A DNA stretch of 64,000 nt. Origin: JAWSVE01 sp033852115 (GTDB lineage Bacteria; Pseudomonadota; Gammaproteobacteria; Pseudomonadales; Cellvibrionaceae). Positions 26,547 to 34,782 of the stretch are shown here, one piece after another. Location of the stretch: contig JAWSVE010000010.1 of NCBI GenBank assembly GCA_033852115.1, forward strand, positions 62,001 to 126,000, written 5' to 3'. Position 1 is the first letter of the stretch. Each line of letters begins with the position of its first letter. Made by a program: the position numbers and the translations under genes. A model generated the notes under the pieces. That model made no database searches and was not told the DNA's origin. It saw only the letters and a program-made list of their open reading frames with translations.

Positions 26547-27788
26547 TTAGCTTACCTTTGAAAAAATCAGCGTTCCGTTGGTACCACCAAAACCAAATGA
26601 ATTCGACAAAGCAATATTGATTGGCTTTTCTTGTGCGGTTTTAGGCACGAAATTCAAATCGCAACCTTCACCAGGATTGTCTAAATTGATTGTTGGAGGC
26701 GCCACTCCATCACGGATCGACAAAACGGCAAAAATGGCTTCCACAGACCCTGCTGCGCCAAGTAAGTGGCCAATCATAGATTTTGTGGAACTTACCGCGA
26801 GGTTTTCTGAATTAGCGCCGAACACGCTTTTCACTGCAGTACACTCCGCTTTGTCACCTAACTGAGTGGACGTACCATGCGCATTAATATAATCAACCGA
26901 AGACGCGTCTATTTTTGCATCGTTGAGCGCGTTGGTCATCGATAGCGCGGCACCTGCGCCACTTTCTGCTGGCGAAGTGATATGGTAAGCATCACCACTC
27001 ATTCCGAAGCCTGTAAGTTCTGCATAAATTTTCGCACCACGGGCCTTAGCGAACTCATATTCTTCCAACATAAGCATGCCTGCGCCATCTCCCAGCACAA
27101 AACCATCTCGATCTTGATCCCATGGCCGACTTGCGGCTTGAGGGTCATCGTTGCGCGTTGACAAAGCACGTGCGGCGGCAAAGCCACCAAGCCCAGCAGG
27201 TGTTGTTGCCATTTCGGCACCACCTGCGAGCATGACATCAGCGTCGCCATTCATAATCATACGAGCGGCCATACCGATGTTATGCGTACCTGTGGTGCAG
27301 GCAGTAACGATCGCAATGTTCGGCCCTTTGAAGCCGTATTTAATTGAAAGGTTACCCGCGATCATATTAATAATCGCGCCTGGCACGAAGAACGGAGACA
27401 GTTTTTTAGGCCCTCTGGTTTCTATGGTCTTAGTTACTTCCTCAATAGAACCAATACCACCGATTCCAGCGCCGATAGCAGCACCCACGCGTGGAGCAAT
27501 TTCTTCAGTGACTTCCAGACCAGAATCTTCAAATGCTTGGATACCCGCAATCATTCCATATTGAATGAATGGATCCATACGTTTAGCGTCTTTTAGAGGT
27601 ATGTACTTACCTACGTCGACGTTTGTAACTGAAGCGCTAAAATGGGTGGTGAATGCGGTTGCATCAAATGTCTCTATCGGACGAACACCACTGCGGCCGG
27701 CAAGAATACCTTCCCACGTGGACTCCACTGTATTGCCCAGCGGGCTAAGCATACCTAACCCGGTTACAACAACGCGTTTACGTGACAA
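26547..27788 (-). CDS. fabF: 3-oxoacyl-ACP synthase II (FabF)
   Basis: FabF is an elongation condensing enzyme of type II fatty acid synthesis. The 413-residue protein has the active-site cysteine Cys164 in VTACTTGTHNIG and the two histidines in YINAHGTSTQLGD and KSMIGHLLGAAGS, plus the C-terminal SNSFGFGGTNGTLIF. The usual motif reads ACATGAHNIG, so Thr replaces Ala at two positions beside the nucleophile, a mild variation. It lies 269 bases downstream of acpP, with a hairpin in between. Confidence 0.95.
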   Translation of the reverse strand: MSRKRVVVTGLGMLSPLGNTVESTWEGILAGRSGVRPIETFDATAFTTHFSASVTNVDVGKYIPLKDAKRMDPFIQYGMIAGIQAFEDSGLEVTEEIAPRVGAAIGAGIGGIGSIEEVTKTIETRGPKKLSPFFVPGAIINMIAGNLSIKYGFKGPNIAIVTACTTGTHNIGMAARMIMNGDADVMLAGGAEMATTPAGLGGFAAARALSTRNDDPQAASRPWDQDRDGFVLGDGAGMLMLEEYEFAKARGAKIYAELTGFGMSGDAYHITSPAESGAGAALSMTNALNDAKIDASSVDYINAHGTSTQLGDKAECTAVKSVFGANSENLAVSSTKSMIGHLLGAAGSVEAIFAVLSIRDGVAPPTINLDNPGEGCDLNFVPKTAQEKPINIALSNSFGFGGTNGTLIFSKVS

Positions 27789-27981
27789 AGCGACCTCCTA
27801 AAATTAACCTTACTCAAGCTGCACGGAATATATGCACCGAGAGCCAACGATAGCGGTTATTTAATCCCGATTACAGCAACCGATCAATTGAAACTTGTGC
27901 AACAGACTGTCCCATTTTGGAACAATAAACTGTATATGCTGGGAACTGAACGAGCGACGCGAATGTCGCCACCCAGAAAGT

Positions 27982-28018
27982 ACAAAAGCCGCTCTACTTT
28001 CGTAGATACGGCTTTTGT
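27982..28018 (-). terminator. Terminator or attenuator between acpP and fabF
   Basis: A 10-bp stem ACAAAAGCCG / CGGCTTTTGT encloses a second stem TCTAC-TTTC-GTAGA. On the minus strand the structure ends CGGCTTTTGTACTTT, with a modest U-tract, 39 bases past the acpP stop. Partial termination here would let acpP mRNA exceed fabF mRNA, which fits the high demand for ACP. Confidence 0.7.
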
Positions 28019-28057
28019 GACACGACTTACACTCTACGAAATGTAGCGTATATTAAA

Positions 28058-28294
28058 TTACGCTAAGTTTTCGTTGATGTAGTTGATAGCAAGCTGAACA
28101 GTAGTGATCTTCTCAGCTTCTTCATCTGGAATCTCTGTTTCAAACTCTTCCTCTAGAGCCATAACTAGCTCTACAGTATCTAAAGAATCCGCACCCAGGT
28201 CTTCAACGAAAGATGCTTCATTCTTAACATCTTCTTCTTTAACACCCAGTTGCTCAGCAACGATTTTTTTTACGCGTTCATCAATGCTGCTCAT
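28058..28294 (-). CDS. acpP: Acyl carrier protein (AcpP)
   Basis: AcpP is a 78-residue acidic carrier of growing acyl chains. The phosphopantetheine attachment serine is Ser37 in EDLGADSLDTVELVMALEEEF, almost identical to E. coli AcpP. I choose ATG 28294, giving MSSIDERVKKIVAEQLGVKE and the standard length. A TTG four codons earlier (28306) overlaps the AGGAG ribosome binding site and is unlikely. It lies between fabG and fabF in the usual order. Confidence 0.96.
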   Translation of the reverse strand: MSSIDERVKKIVAEQLGVKEEDVKNEASFVEDLGADSLDTVELVMALEEEFETEIPDEEAEKITTVQLAINYINENLA

Positions 28295-28477
28295 AATAGT
28301 ATTCAACTCCTAGTCGATGGAAACCGGCTAACGCCGCCAAAAAATTTAAGTTAGTTCGGGTTAATCCCCAGGGGCGGCCCAATTTGAGCGCGCATTTTAC
28401 ATCTATTTTCCCCAGGTTGTAACGCATCACCTTAAAAAACTTGAGAATTATGTGCTTTTTTCTTATTTATCAAGAAG

Positions 28478-29221
28478 TTAGCACATATATAAACCGCCAT
28501 TTACCTGTATAGTTTCACCCGTAACGTAGCTTGCTGCGTCACTTGCGAGAAAATTTACGACACCTGCGATCTCAGCTGGATCACCAAGTCGCCCCAAAGC
28601 GACCTTTTTTAAAAGCTCTTCTCTTTGCGATTCTGGAAGCTCTTTTGTCATATCGGTATCGATAAACCCTGGTGCAACGGTATTTACTGTGATACCCCGA
28701 GACCCCACTTCTTGCGCCAAAGAGCGGGCAAACCCAGCCACCCCAGCTTTAGTTGCGGAATAATTTGTCTGCCCAGCGTTACCCATAGAACCAACAACAG
28801 AACTTATGTTAACAATGCGTCCCCAGCGCGCTTTCATCATACCTCTCAAGCATGCTTTGCTCATTTTAAACACTGCGCTAAGATTTGTACCAATGACATC
28901 GTTCCATTCATCATCGCTCATTCTCATCAATAAATTATCACGCGTGATACCGGCATTGTTCACAAGAATTTGTGGCGCACCAAACTCATCTTGCACCTCT
29001 TTTACCAATGCTTCAGCAGCACCCGCTTCGTTTACATTGAGCACCTTACCTATTCCGTTAATGCCCTTCTCGGCAAAACGCGCAGAGATGGCAGTGGCAC
29101 CATTTTCAGAAGTCGCCGTGCCAATAACAGTTGCACCTGCTGCGCCTAGGGTATCAGCAATTGACGCGCCAATTCCTCGACTTGCCCCAGTAACAATCGC
29201 GACTTTTTCCTGAATGCTCAT
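28478..29221 (-). CDS. fabG: 3-oxoacyl-ACP reductase (FabG)
   Basis: FabG is an NADPH-dependent short-chain dehydrogenase of fatty acid elongation, 247 residues. It has the cofactor motif TGASRGIGASIA, NNAGITRDNLLMRM typical of FabG, and the catalytic Ser141, Tyr154 and Lys158 in the NYSATKAG region. It ends in ETIQVNGGLYM. It is followed by acpP and preceded, 27 bases away, by a thioesterase gene where fabD is normally found. Confidence 0.95.
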   Translation of the reverse strand: MSIQEKVAIVTGASRGIGASIADTLGAAGATVIGTATSENGATAISARFAEKGINGIGKVLNVNEAGAAEALVKEVQDEFGAPQILVNNAGITRDNLLMRMSDDEWNDVIGTNLSAVFKMSKACLRGMMKARWGRIVNISSVVGSMGNAGQTNYSATKAGVAGFARSLAQEVGSRGITVNTVAPGFIDTDMTKELPESQREELLKKVALGRLGDPAEIAGVVNFLASDAASYVTGETIQVNGGLYMC

Positions 29222-29248
29222 AATGTAGTTCCTAATCAGTATGCTTTT

Positions 29249-29680
29249 TTAAATTGAAGTTTGAACGCGTTTCTGCAACATGTGAAATACACCAGATGCT
29301 CTGCCAACATACGTTTCACCAGCATAAAATGTACACGTCACAAAGGTTAGCCTCTTACCTTTCTTTTCTATATTGACATGTGCCTCTAACCAATCGCCCA
29401 CGGCGGCTCGCCCCAGATAGTCGACAGTTAATGAAGCAGTAACCGCCGACGTCGGCGGTTCCTCACTAAAAGCGACATTATAACCCATTGCGGTATCAGC
29501 AATGCTACTTAGCACTCCTCCATGTACGTCCCCGCGCGTATTACAGTGTTTTTCCGCAATTCTTAGGCCAATAATGTGACCAGTACCATCGCGCTTATGA
29601 TAGAGCGGGCCAAGCAACTGGACATAATTACTCTCTCGATAAAGGTTCTCAAAACCTGTCGGTACTTCTCGTTCAGACAT
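29249..29680 (-). CDS. PaaI-type hotdog thioesterase in the fab cluster
   Basis: This 143-residue hotdog-fold protein of the PaaI/YbgC-like acyl-CoA thioesterase group has the motif CNTRGDVHGGVLSSIADTAMGY (His53, Asp62), then ASLTVDYLGRAAVGDWLEAHV and RASGVFHML. It would hydrolyse an acyl thioester. It occupies the place of fabD between plsX and fabG, 35 bases after plsX and 27 before fabG, so it is very likely cotranscribed with them. A clear paralogue lies at 57482-57898. Whether it acts on acyl-ACP or acyl-CoA is unknown. Confidence 0.85.
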   Translation of the reverse strand: MSEREVPTGFENLYRESNYVQLLGPLYHKRDGTGHIIGLRIAEKHCNTRGDVHGGVLSSIADTAMGYNVAFSEEPPTSAVTASLTVDYLGRAAVGDWLEAHVNIEKKGKRLTFVTCTFYAGETYVGRASGVFHMLQKRVQTSI

Positions 29681-29715
29681 AATGAATTAATCAGATAGGT
29701 AGGCGTTTAAAAAGG

Positions 29716-30729
29716 CTAGTTATACAAATTTGTAAACTGGGCGTTAATTTTTTGAGGGATTTGATTTTCAACGTGACGCACCGCCATTTCGATAGCGTAG
29801 TAGAAGCTGAGTTCATTTGCGGCTCCATGGCTTTTAATAACGGTACCTTGCAAACCAAGCAGAGAAGCACCATTGTAACGCGCCGGATCAAATTTCGCAC
29901 GAAACTGATTCACAACTGGAGCTGCCAACAACCCCATAAAGCGTCCGTACCACTGGTTACTGAATAGCCTGTGAATACTTTGCGCTAAAAATTTGGCTGC
30001 CCCTTCACTGACTTTAAGTGCAATGTTACCCAAAAATCCATCACACACCACCACATCCACATTACCTGTGTAAATATCATCTCCCTCAACGAAACCAACA
30101 TAATTAATTTTTTCGTTTTGCTGGAGTAGCAGAGCGGCTTCTTTAACAGGCTCAACACCTTTGATATTTTCTTCACCGATATTTAACAAACCTACTTTCG
30201 GGCGCGCACAACCTTCAGCGACTTGCGCCAATACCGCCCCCATTGTCGCGAATTGCTCCAGCTGCTGTGCAGTACAATTTATATTTGCCCCTAGGTCTAA
30301 TAAATAGCACCGCCCGTTAGTAGCAGGCAGGGGCTTACAGATGGCAGGTCGGTCAATCCCCGAGTACGTTTTAAGCAAATGCCTTCCAATAGCCATCAAC
30401 GCGCCGGTATTACCAGAGCTTACACACGCATCTACTTGTTGCGACTTGACTAACTCCAGCGTTTTCCACATCGACGATTGTTGGCGATGACGAAGAACGG
30501 TTGCTGGCGTATCGTCCATCAAAACGATGTCACTCGCATTGAATGTTGAGAGGTTTGTTGGCAGGTTTGATAACAGGCTGATATCTAACGCATCGAGTTG
30601 CGCCACGAGAATGATATCTATTTGGGGGTGAGAGGATGCGAAGCGCCGGGCAGCTGACAGGATAGGATGAGGACCAAGGTCCCCACCCATAGCATCAATC
30701 GCGATTCGGATTTTAGATGCTGGACTCAA
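29716..30729 (-). CDS. plsX: PlsX, phosphate acyltransferase
   Basis: PlsX makes acyl-phosphate from acyl-ACP, the first step toward phosphatidic acid. The 337-residue protein has IRIAIDAMGGDLGPHPILSAA at the N-terminus, RHRQQSSMWKTLELVKSQQVDACVSSGNTGALMAI, RPAICKPLPA and GVVEPV-like EGVEPVKEAALLLQ, and VVVCDGFLGNIALKVSEG, all conserved. It starts 2 bases after the rpmF stop, the near-universal rpmF-plsX pairing. Confidence 0.95.
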   Translation of the reverse strand: MSPASKIRIAIDAMGGDLGPHPILSAARRFASSHPQIDIILVAQLDALDISLLSNLPTNLSTFNASDIVLMDDTPATVLRHRQQSSMWKTLELVKSQQVDACVSSGNTGALMAIGRHLLKTYSGIDRPAICKPLPATNGRCYLLDLGANINCTAQQLEQFATMGAVLAQVAEGCARPKVGLLNIGEENIKGVEPVKEAALLLQQNEKINYVGFVEGDDIYTGNVDVVVCDGFLGNIALKVSEGAAKFLAQSIHRLFSNQWYGRFMGLLAAPVVNQFRAKFDPARYNGASLLGLQGTVIKSHGAANELSFYYAIEMAVRHVENQIPQKINAQFTNLYN

Positions 30730-30731
30730 AC

Positions 30732-30911
30732 TTATTCTGAATCAGTCTCAACCACTTTTTTGCCACGATAAAAGCCATCAGCAGTCACATTGTGACGACG
30801 ATGCTTTTCACCAGTGGTTGGGTCGACAGACAAAGTTGCTTGAGATAGCGAATCGTGAGCGCGACGCATACCACGCTTAGAACGCGTTTTCTTGTTTTGT
30901 TGAACGGCCAT
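30732..30911 (-). CDS. rpmF: 50S ribosomal protein L32
   Basis: This is a 59-residue basic protein: MAVQQNKKTRSKRGMRRAHD, then a middle with GEKHRRHNVTADGFYRGKKV. Both are the standard bacterial L32 sequence of the cysteine-free type, so no zinc ribbon is present. It sits between yceD and plsX as in most proteobacteria and stops 2 bases before plsX. Confidence 0.96.
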   Translation of the reverse strand: MAVQQNKKTRSKRGMRRAHDSLSQATLSVDPTTGEKHRRHNVTADGFYRGKKVVETDSE

Positions 30912-30988
30912 GACAAACTCCTGGAATATAAATCAAACTTTTAACACAGCTTACTCAAGCTGAAATGTATCTAATACCGCCAGCCAAT

Positions 30989-31537
30989 TTAGCTATCGGT
31001 CGTATTCTTTAGATTTTTCAACACATCAAAGGGGCTTGGTTTTTCTTCCGCCTTTTCTTCAACGACCTCGTCTCCACTAGAGTACAAACTATCGTCAATG
31101 CATTGATAATCGTGATAAGACACCATCGGCAAATCTAACAGTAGCTCATCTTCGATGACTTCGTAGAGGTCGCAATTACCCTCTACGTCGGCCAACAACC
31201 AAGGCTCAATATCTCTTGGTAGTTGCTTTGCCTCGTCTTCACTAGCGACCACACCGACTAATAGTTGGCCTTGTATAGACAGGGGCACGCTTTCCATGCA
31301 TCGCTGGCAAGTCACCTCGACTTCAACGTTAACCTCACCGGACACAATACGATGTCGGCTATCATCAACTGAAAATTGAAGTTTTGCATGCACGGGCTGT
31401 ACAACTTGAACCACTGCATCGGCCAAACGCGAGAGCTGATCACGCGCTATAAAACCCTCCATTTCAACGCCCTGATATGCAAATTTGCGGGCATCTACCC
31501 AGCGTGGTAAGGCTTGTAATTTGGGGGCTTCCGACAT
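30989..31537 (-). CDS. yceD: YceD, DUF177 family 23S rRNA accumulation protein
   Basis: This 182-residue protein of the YceD family is linked to 23S rRNA accumulation and always lies next to rpmF. It has the CQRC pair in EVEVTCQRCMESVPL, the acidic block CDLYEVIEDELLLDLPMVSYHD and the C-terminal PSPFDVLKNLKN. The ATG at 31537 has no ribosome binding site, and the consensus promoter just upstream would start RNA only about three bases before it, so the mRNA may be leaderless. Confidence 0.9.
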   Translation of the reverse strand: MSEAPKLQALPRWVDARKFAYQGVEMEGFIARDQLSRLADAVVQVVQPVHAKLQFSVDDSRHRIVSGEVNVEVEVTCQRCMESVPLSIQGQLLVGVVASEDEAKQLPRDIEPWLLADVEGNCDLYEVIEDELLLDLPMVSYHDYQCIDDSLYSSGDEVVEEKAEEKPSPFDVLKNLKNTTDS

Positions 31538-31546
31538 AGCGGCGCA

Positions 31547-31575
31547 ATAATAGGGATCGACCTTAAGTCTGTCAA
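31547..31575 (-). promoter_or_regulatory. Consensus promoter of yceD-rpmF
   Basis: On the minus strand TTGACA (31575-31570), a 17-base spacer and TATTAT (31552-31547) form an almost perfect sigma-70 promoter. Transcription is expected near 31540, three bases from the yceD ATG at 31537. Confidence 0.75.
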
Positions 31576-31650
31576 AGGTAAATAGCCCTCGGAGTGCAAA
31601 AAATCACCATATTTAGTGGTTTTGGGCACCTCTCAAGCTCGTGAGGGCGA

Positions 31651-32319
31651 TTATTGTATGGAATTGACGCTCAATGGGTCCAAACCGACGGATTGCAACA
31701 TACCCGTCAATGCGATGAGAGGTAACCCAATAAGGCTCGTCGGGTCATCGCTTTCTATACCTGTAAACAATGAAACCCCTAACCCTTCGACCTTAAAGCT
31801 TCCTGCGCAATCAAGGGGTTTCTCACGGTGGATATAGTTTTCTATCTGCGCCCGCGTCAGCTCACGAAAGCTAACTTTGGTTGAGCTGATGAAAGCATCA
31901 ATCAGTTTGGCATCGACACCCGCACCCAAGGAATACAAACACAAGCTAGTATGAAAACACACTTGGTGACCGCTACATCGTGACAGCTGTTCGATTGCCC
32001 TTGGGACACTGTTTGGCTTACCCAAAAGCTCCCCGTTTAAGCTGGCCACTTGATCAGAGGCAATGACCCAGGCTGTCTCAGCTAGGTCAGCCCTGTCAAC
32101 CGTGAAACCGCTACGGATTGTAGAAATCACGCGCTCTGCCTTGGACCTTGCGAGCCGATCTACAAGCGCTTCTGGCGCTTCACGAGGAAACGGAGATTCG
32201 TCGATATCGGGGCTTAAATGTAAAAAAGGCAAACCTAAACGGGATAACAGCTCTCTCCGATATACCGAGCTGGAGGCCAACACCAAGGAAGGCTTTTGAT
32301 CCCCAAAATTCACCTGCAC
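31651..32319 (-). CDS. Maf-like nucleotide pyrophosphatase (YceF type)
   Basis: This 222-residue Maf/Ham1-type enzyme hydrolyses modified or canonical nucleoside triphosphates; the YceF branch prefers 7-methyl-GTP. Motifs are PSLVLASSSVYRRELLSRLGLPF, the base-recognition and metal residues in AWVIASDQVASLNGELLGKP, and SFKVEGLGVSLFTGIESDDPTSLIGLPL. The GTG start overlaps the stop of the upstream HAD gene by one base (TAGTG), implying coupled translation. The neighbourhood (rluC, HAD, maf, yceD) is the standard one. Confidence 0.9.
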   Translation of the reverse strand: MQVNFGDQKPSLVLASSSVYRRELLSRLGLPFLHLSPDIDESPFPREAPEALVDRLARSKAERVISTIRSGFTVDRADLAETAWVIASDQVASLNGELLGKPNSVPRAIEQLSRCSGHQVCFHTSLCLYSLGAGVDAKLIDAFISSTKVSFRELTRAQIENYIHREKPLDCAGSFKVEGLGVSLFTGIESDDPTSLIGLPLIALTGMLQSVGLDPLSVNSIQ

Positions 32320-32954
32320 TACCCTTTCCAGGCCAAGATTTCGTCAAACTGGTCCATACACAATACCGGTTCATAGGGGATAAGCCTATCGATACTGTGA
32401 GCGCCGTAACTCACCGCGATTCGGGGCATATCAAGCTGCTGCGCCATTTCCATATCGTACTCTGTATCTCCTACCATCACCGCCTCCTCTGCTTTCATCG
32501 ATAATTCCTCAAGCAACTCTTCGAGCATGAGCGGGTGAGGCTTTGATTGAGTTTCATCGGCGCAACGCGTTCCATGGAAGGTGCCATCTAAACCCATCTC
32601 TACCAGCACTCTATCGAGGCCTCGACGACTTTTCCCCGTAGCCACCGCTAGGTGATGTCCATCGTCCAGTAATTTTCGTAATGTCTCCTCCACCCCGGGA
32701 TAAAAATCAAGTGGTGAATGAGTATCTGCGCGGAATTGGCGTGAGTAGGAATCTACCATCGCCTGCATCAATACTTCAGAGATCCCTGGGAAAATGCGTT
32801 GGATAGCATTTGGCAAGCTTAAACCGATAATCTCCTTGACCGCATCCTCTTCGGGTACAGGAATCCCCAACTCTTGGGCGGCAATTTGTGTGCACTGCAC
32901 AATTTTATGTAGTGAATTACACAGCGTTCCGTCCCAGTCAAAAATGTATAACAC
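32319..32954 (-). CDS. HAD-family phosphatase (Gph-like)
   Basis: This 211-residue haloacid dehalogenase-type phosphatase has motif I FDWDGTLCNS near the N-terminus, the cap region with GLSLPNAIQRIFPG, motif II AVATGKSRRGL, motif III lysine in QSKPHPLMLEELLEEL and motif IV MVGDTEYDMEMAQQL. It resembles phosphoglycolate phosphatase-like enzymes. The real substrate is not evident. It follows rluC by 34 bases and overlaps the maf-like gene. Confidence 0.88.
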   Translation of the reverse strand: MLYIFDWDGTLCNSLHKIVQCTQIAAQELGIPVPEEDAVKEIIGLSLPNAIQRIFPGISEVLMQAMVDSYSRQFRADTHSPLDFYPGVEETLRKLLDDGHHLAVATGKSRRGLDRVLVEMGLDGTFHGTRCADETQSKPHPLMLEELLEELSMKAEEAVMVGDTEYDMEMAQQLDMPRIAVSYGAHSIDRLIPYEPVLCMDQFDEILAWKG

Positions 32955-32988
32955 TAGTCATCCTCGCCGCTAAACAAATTCCCCATTT

Positions 32989-33930
32989 TTAGAGCAACTC
33001 TAATGGCTTGAGCAACTCCGCCGGCAACGGCGCCTCGACCGTAAACGGTTTGCCGCTGTCTATGTCAGTAATAGTTAGACTCGCCGCATGCAAAAATAGT
33101 CGCGCAAAGCCTTTTTCACGCATCTTCTTATTTACATCCGCATTCCCGTATTTGTCATCTCCCACAATCGGATGCCCTGTGAATTGGCAATGAACTCTTA
33201 TTTGGTGAGTTCTTCCTGTTACCGGGCTTGCCTGCAATAACGTCGCCTCATCGAAACGCTGCAAAATTTTAAAGCGTGTTACAGAAGGCTTTCCAGACTG
33301 GGTTACCTGAACCATACGCTCACCGCTTTTTAGCTGATTTTTGAGCAACGGCGCGTTGACCTCAACCACATGCTTTGGCCAACTCCCTTCAACTAGCGTT
33401 TGATAATGCTTTTGGACAGTTTTAGCCCTAAACTGGTCTTGCAATTGGTTTAATACACTTCGTCGTTTGGCAAGTAACAAACAACCTGACGTATCACGGT
33501 CGATGCGGTGCACTAGCTCTAATTTCTTAATACCAAGGGCATAGCGAAGCGTTTCAACCACGCCCAAATTTATCCCGCTACCGCCATGAACGGCTATGCC
33601 GCTCGGCTTGTTTATGATCAACATTTGATCATTCTCAAACAACACGGAACCCAACAACAACTCACGAAGCCGTTCGCTAGGGACAGGGGCTGGGGCAGTT
33701 TCAGACGTACGAATAGGGGGAATACGAATCGAATCTCCAGAACACAATTTATACTCCGGCTTAATCCGCCCTTTGTTAACCCGAACCTCACCTTTGCGTA
33801 AAAGGCGATAAATCCTAGATTTAGGGACACCTTTTAAATGGGTTAACAAGAAGTTGTCGATTCTTTGCCCTGCTGAATCCGGCTCCACTTCGACAAACGA
33901 TACCCGTAGTTGATCTTTGCTATTCGTCAT
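32989..33930 (-). CDS. rluC: RluC, 23S rRNA pseudouridine synthase
   Basis: RluC converts uridines 955, 2504 and 2580 (E. coli numbering) of 23S rRNA to pseudouridine. The 313-residue protein has an N-terminal S4 RNA-binding domain (RIDNFLLTHLKGVPKSRIYRLLRKGEVRVN), then the RluA catalytic domain with the active-site aspartate in LVHRIDRDTSGCLLL and the conserved GRTHQIRVHCQFTGHPIVGDDKYG. It is divergent from rne, an arrangement shared with E. coli and Pseudomonas. Confidence 0.95.
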   Translation of the reverse strand: MTNSKDQLRVSFVEVEPDSAGQRIDNFLLTHLKGVPKSRIYRLLRKGEVRVNKGRIKPEYKLCSGDSIRIPPIRTSETAPAPVPSERLRELLLGSVLFENDQMLIINKPSGIAVHGGSGINLGVVETLRYALGIKKLELVHRIDRDTSGCLLLAKRRSVLNQLQDQFRAKTVQKHYQTLVEGSWPKHVVEVNAPLLKNQLKSGERMVQVTQSGKPSVTRFKILQRFDEATLLQASPVTGRTHQIRVHCQFTGHPIVGDDKYGNADVNKKMREKGFARLFLHAASLTITDIDSGKPFTVEAPLPAELLKPLELL

Positions 33931-34782
33931 TCAGGCATAATACCAACTAGACTCTTCTGACGCTTGAATTTTCTAAGTATTTGAAGGACTTATAATTTAG
34001 TGCTATAGTCAGGCCGCTATATGTCTCGAGTGTCAAGCCAGAAACGCACTCCTTTCGATGGCGCATCTGATTAGCACATCTCTTTCGCTAGCCAGCTCGC
34101 GCGAACTTAAACATCAAAAGGATCCATTCTTGACTTTCGTGCAATAGCATTCAGATTCGGGAAGACTGCAAGCACTGGTTGTTGCTCTTCAACTCTGTTC
34201 TGTAAAGCCTCACAGATTAAGGCCTTGTTACAGCCGAATAGAAAAAGTTCTAAATTACGGATTGCTTTAGCAGCATTTAATAAAGGCAAAGCAAACCCTC
34301 GTTAAAAATGATGCGCGAGTTAGCGCGGTTAAGACAGAAAGAAATTTTAGGTATATAGAAAGTATTACGACGACACGTTACTACCAATTTAAAAGTGATC
34401 AAATTTACGCGTTATTCGTAACTAGATCCACGTGTTGTTCCACAGGTAGCATTAAAGACAATAGTTAAGTTATACACGTTGTGTTTGCTTAAAACATAAC
34501 AACTATTAATAAACAAGCGTTTACGGCTTTATTACAGATGCGGTTAGCAACGACATTGAAATCCAACACTAATACACCATGCACCTATGTGCTCTTGGTG
34601 TTTTTTGTGTTTTGGGGATTATTTGCCTAATGCATACTGCCGCATCACGTTAAAAGTCTGCGCTAACGTTTTTCCAGCGCCTGTTGATACCTTCATCGCT
34701 CCCCGATTAATCGTCGATTAATCGCGCCTAAATTCCTATCATTTTAGCCTTCTACTCGTGCCTAATGTTATGAGTTAGTCAC
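33931..34782 (+). other. 852-bp rluC-rne intergenic region and rne leader
   Basis: This region has no convincing gene; a 60-codon minus-strand frame at 34107-34289 is doubtful. It must contain the rluC promoter and the long rne leader. In E. coli a long structured rne 5' leader mediates RNase E autoregulation, and the same is likely here. Visible structures are a terminator-like hairpin at 34574-34606 and two tandem copies of the palindrome CGATTAATCG at 34704-34724, 58-79 bases before the start codon. Confidence 0.6.
34574..34606 (+). terminator. Terminator-like hairpin inside the rne leader
   Basis: ACACCA (34574-34579) pairs with TGGTGT (34596-34601), and the inner GCAC pairs with GTGC around a CTAT loop. 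The hairpin is followed directly by more U (six or seven U in total counting the stem end). It lies about 180 bases before the rne ATG and could attenuate rne or end a short upstream RNA. Confidence 0.6.

Noticed and set aside
34107..34289. 60-codon minus-strand frame in the rne leader with a fair ribosome binding site (TTG start).
   Set aside because: No recognisable family, rare start codon, and it lies opposite the rne leader, where similar false genes are known (for example yceQ in E. coli). Kept only as a weak possibility.
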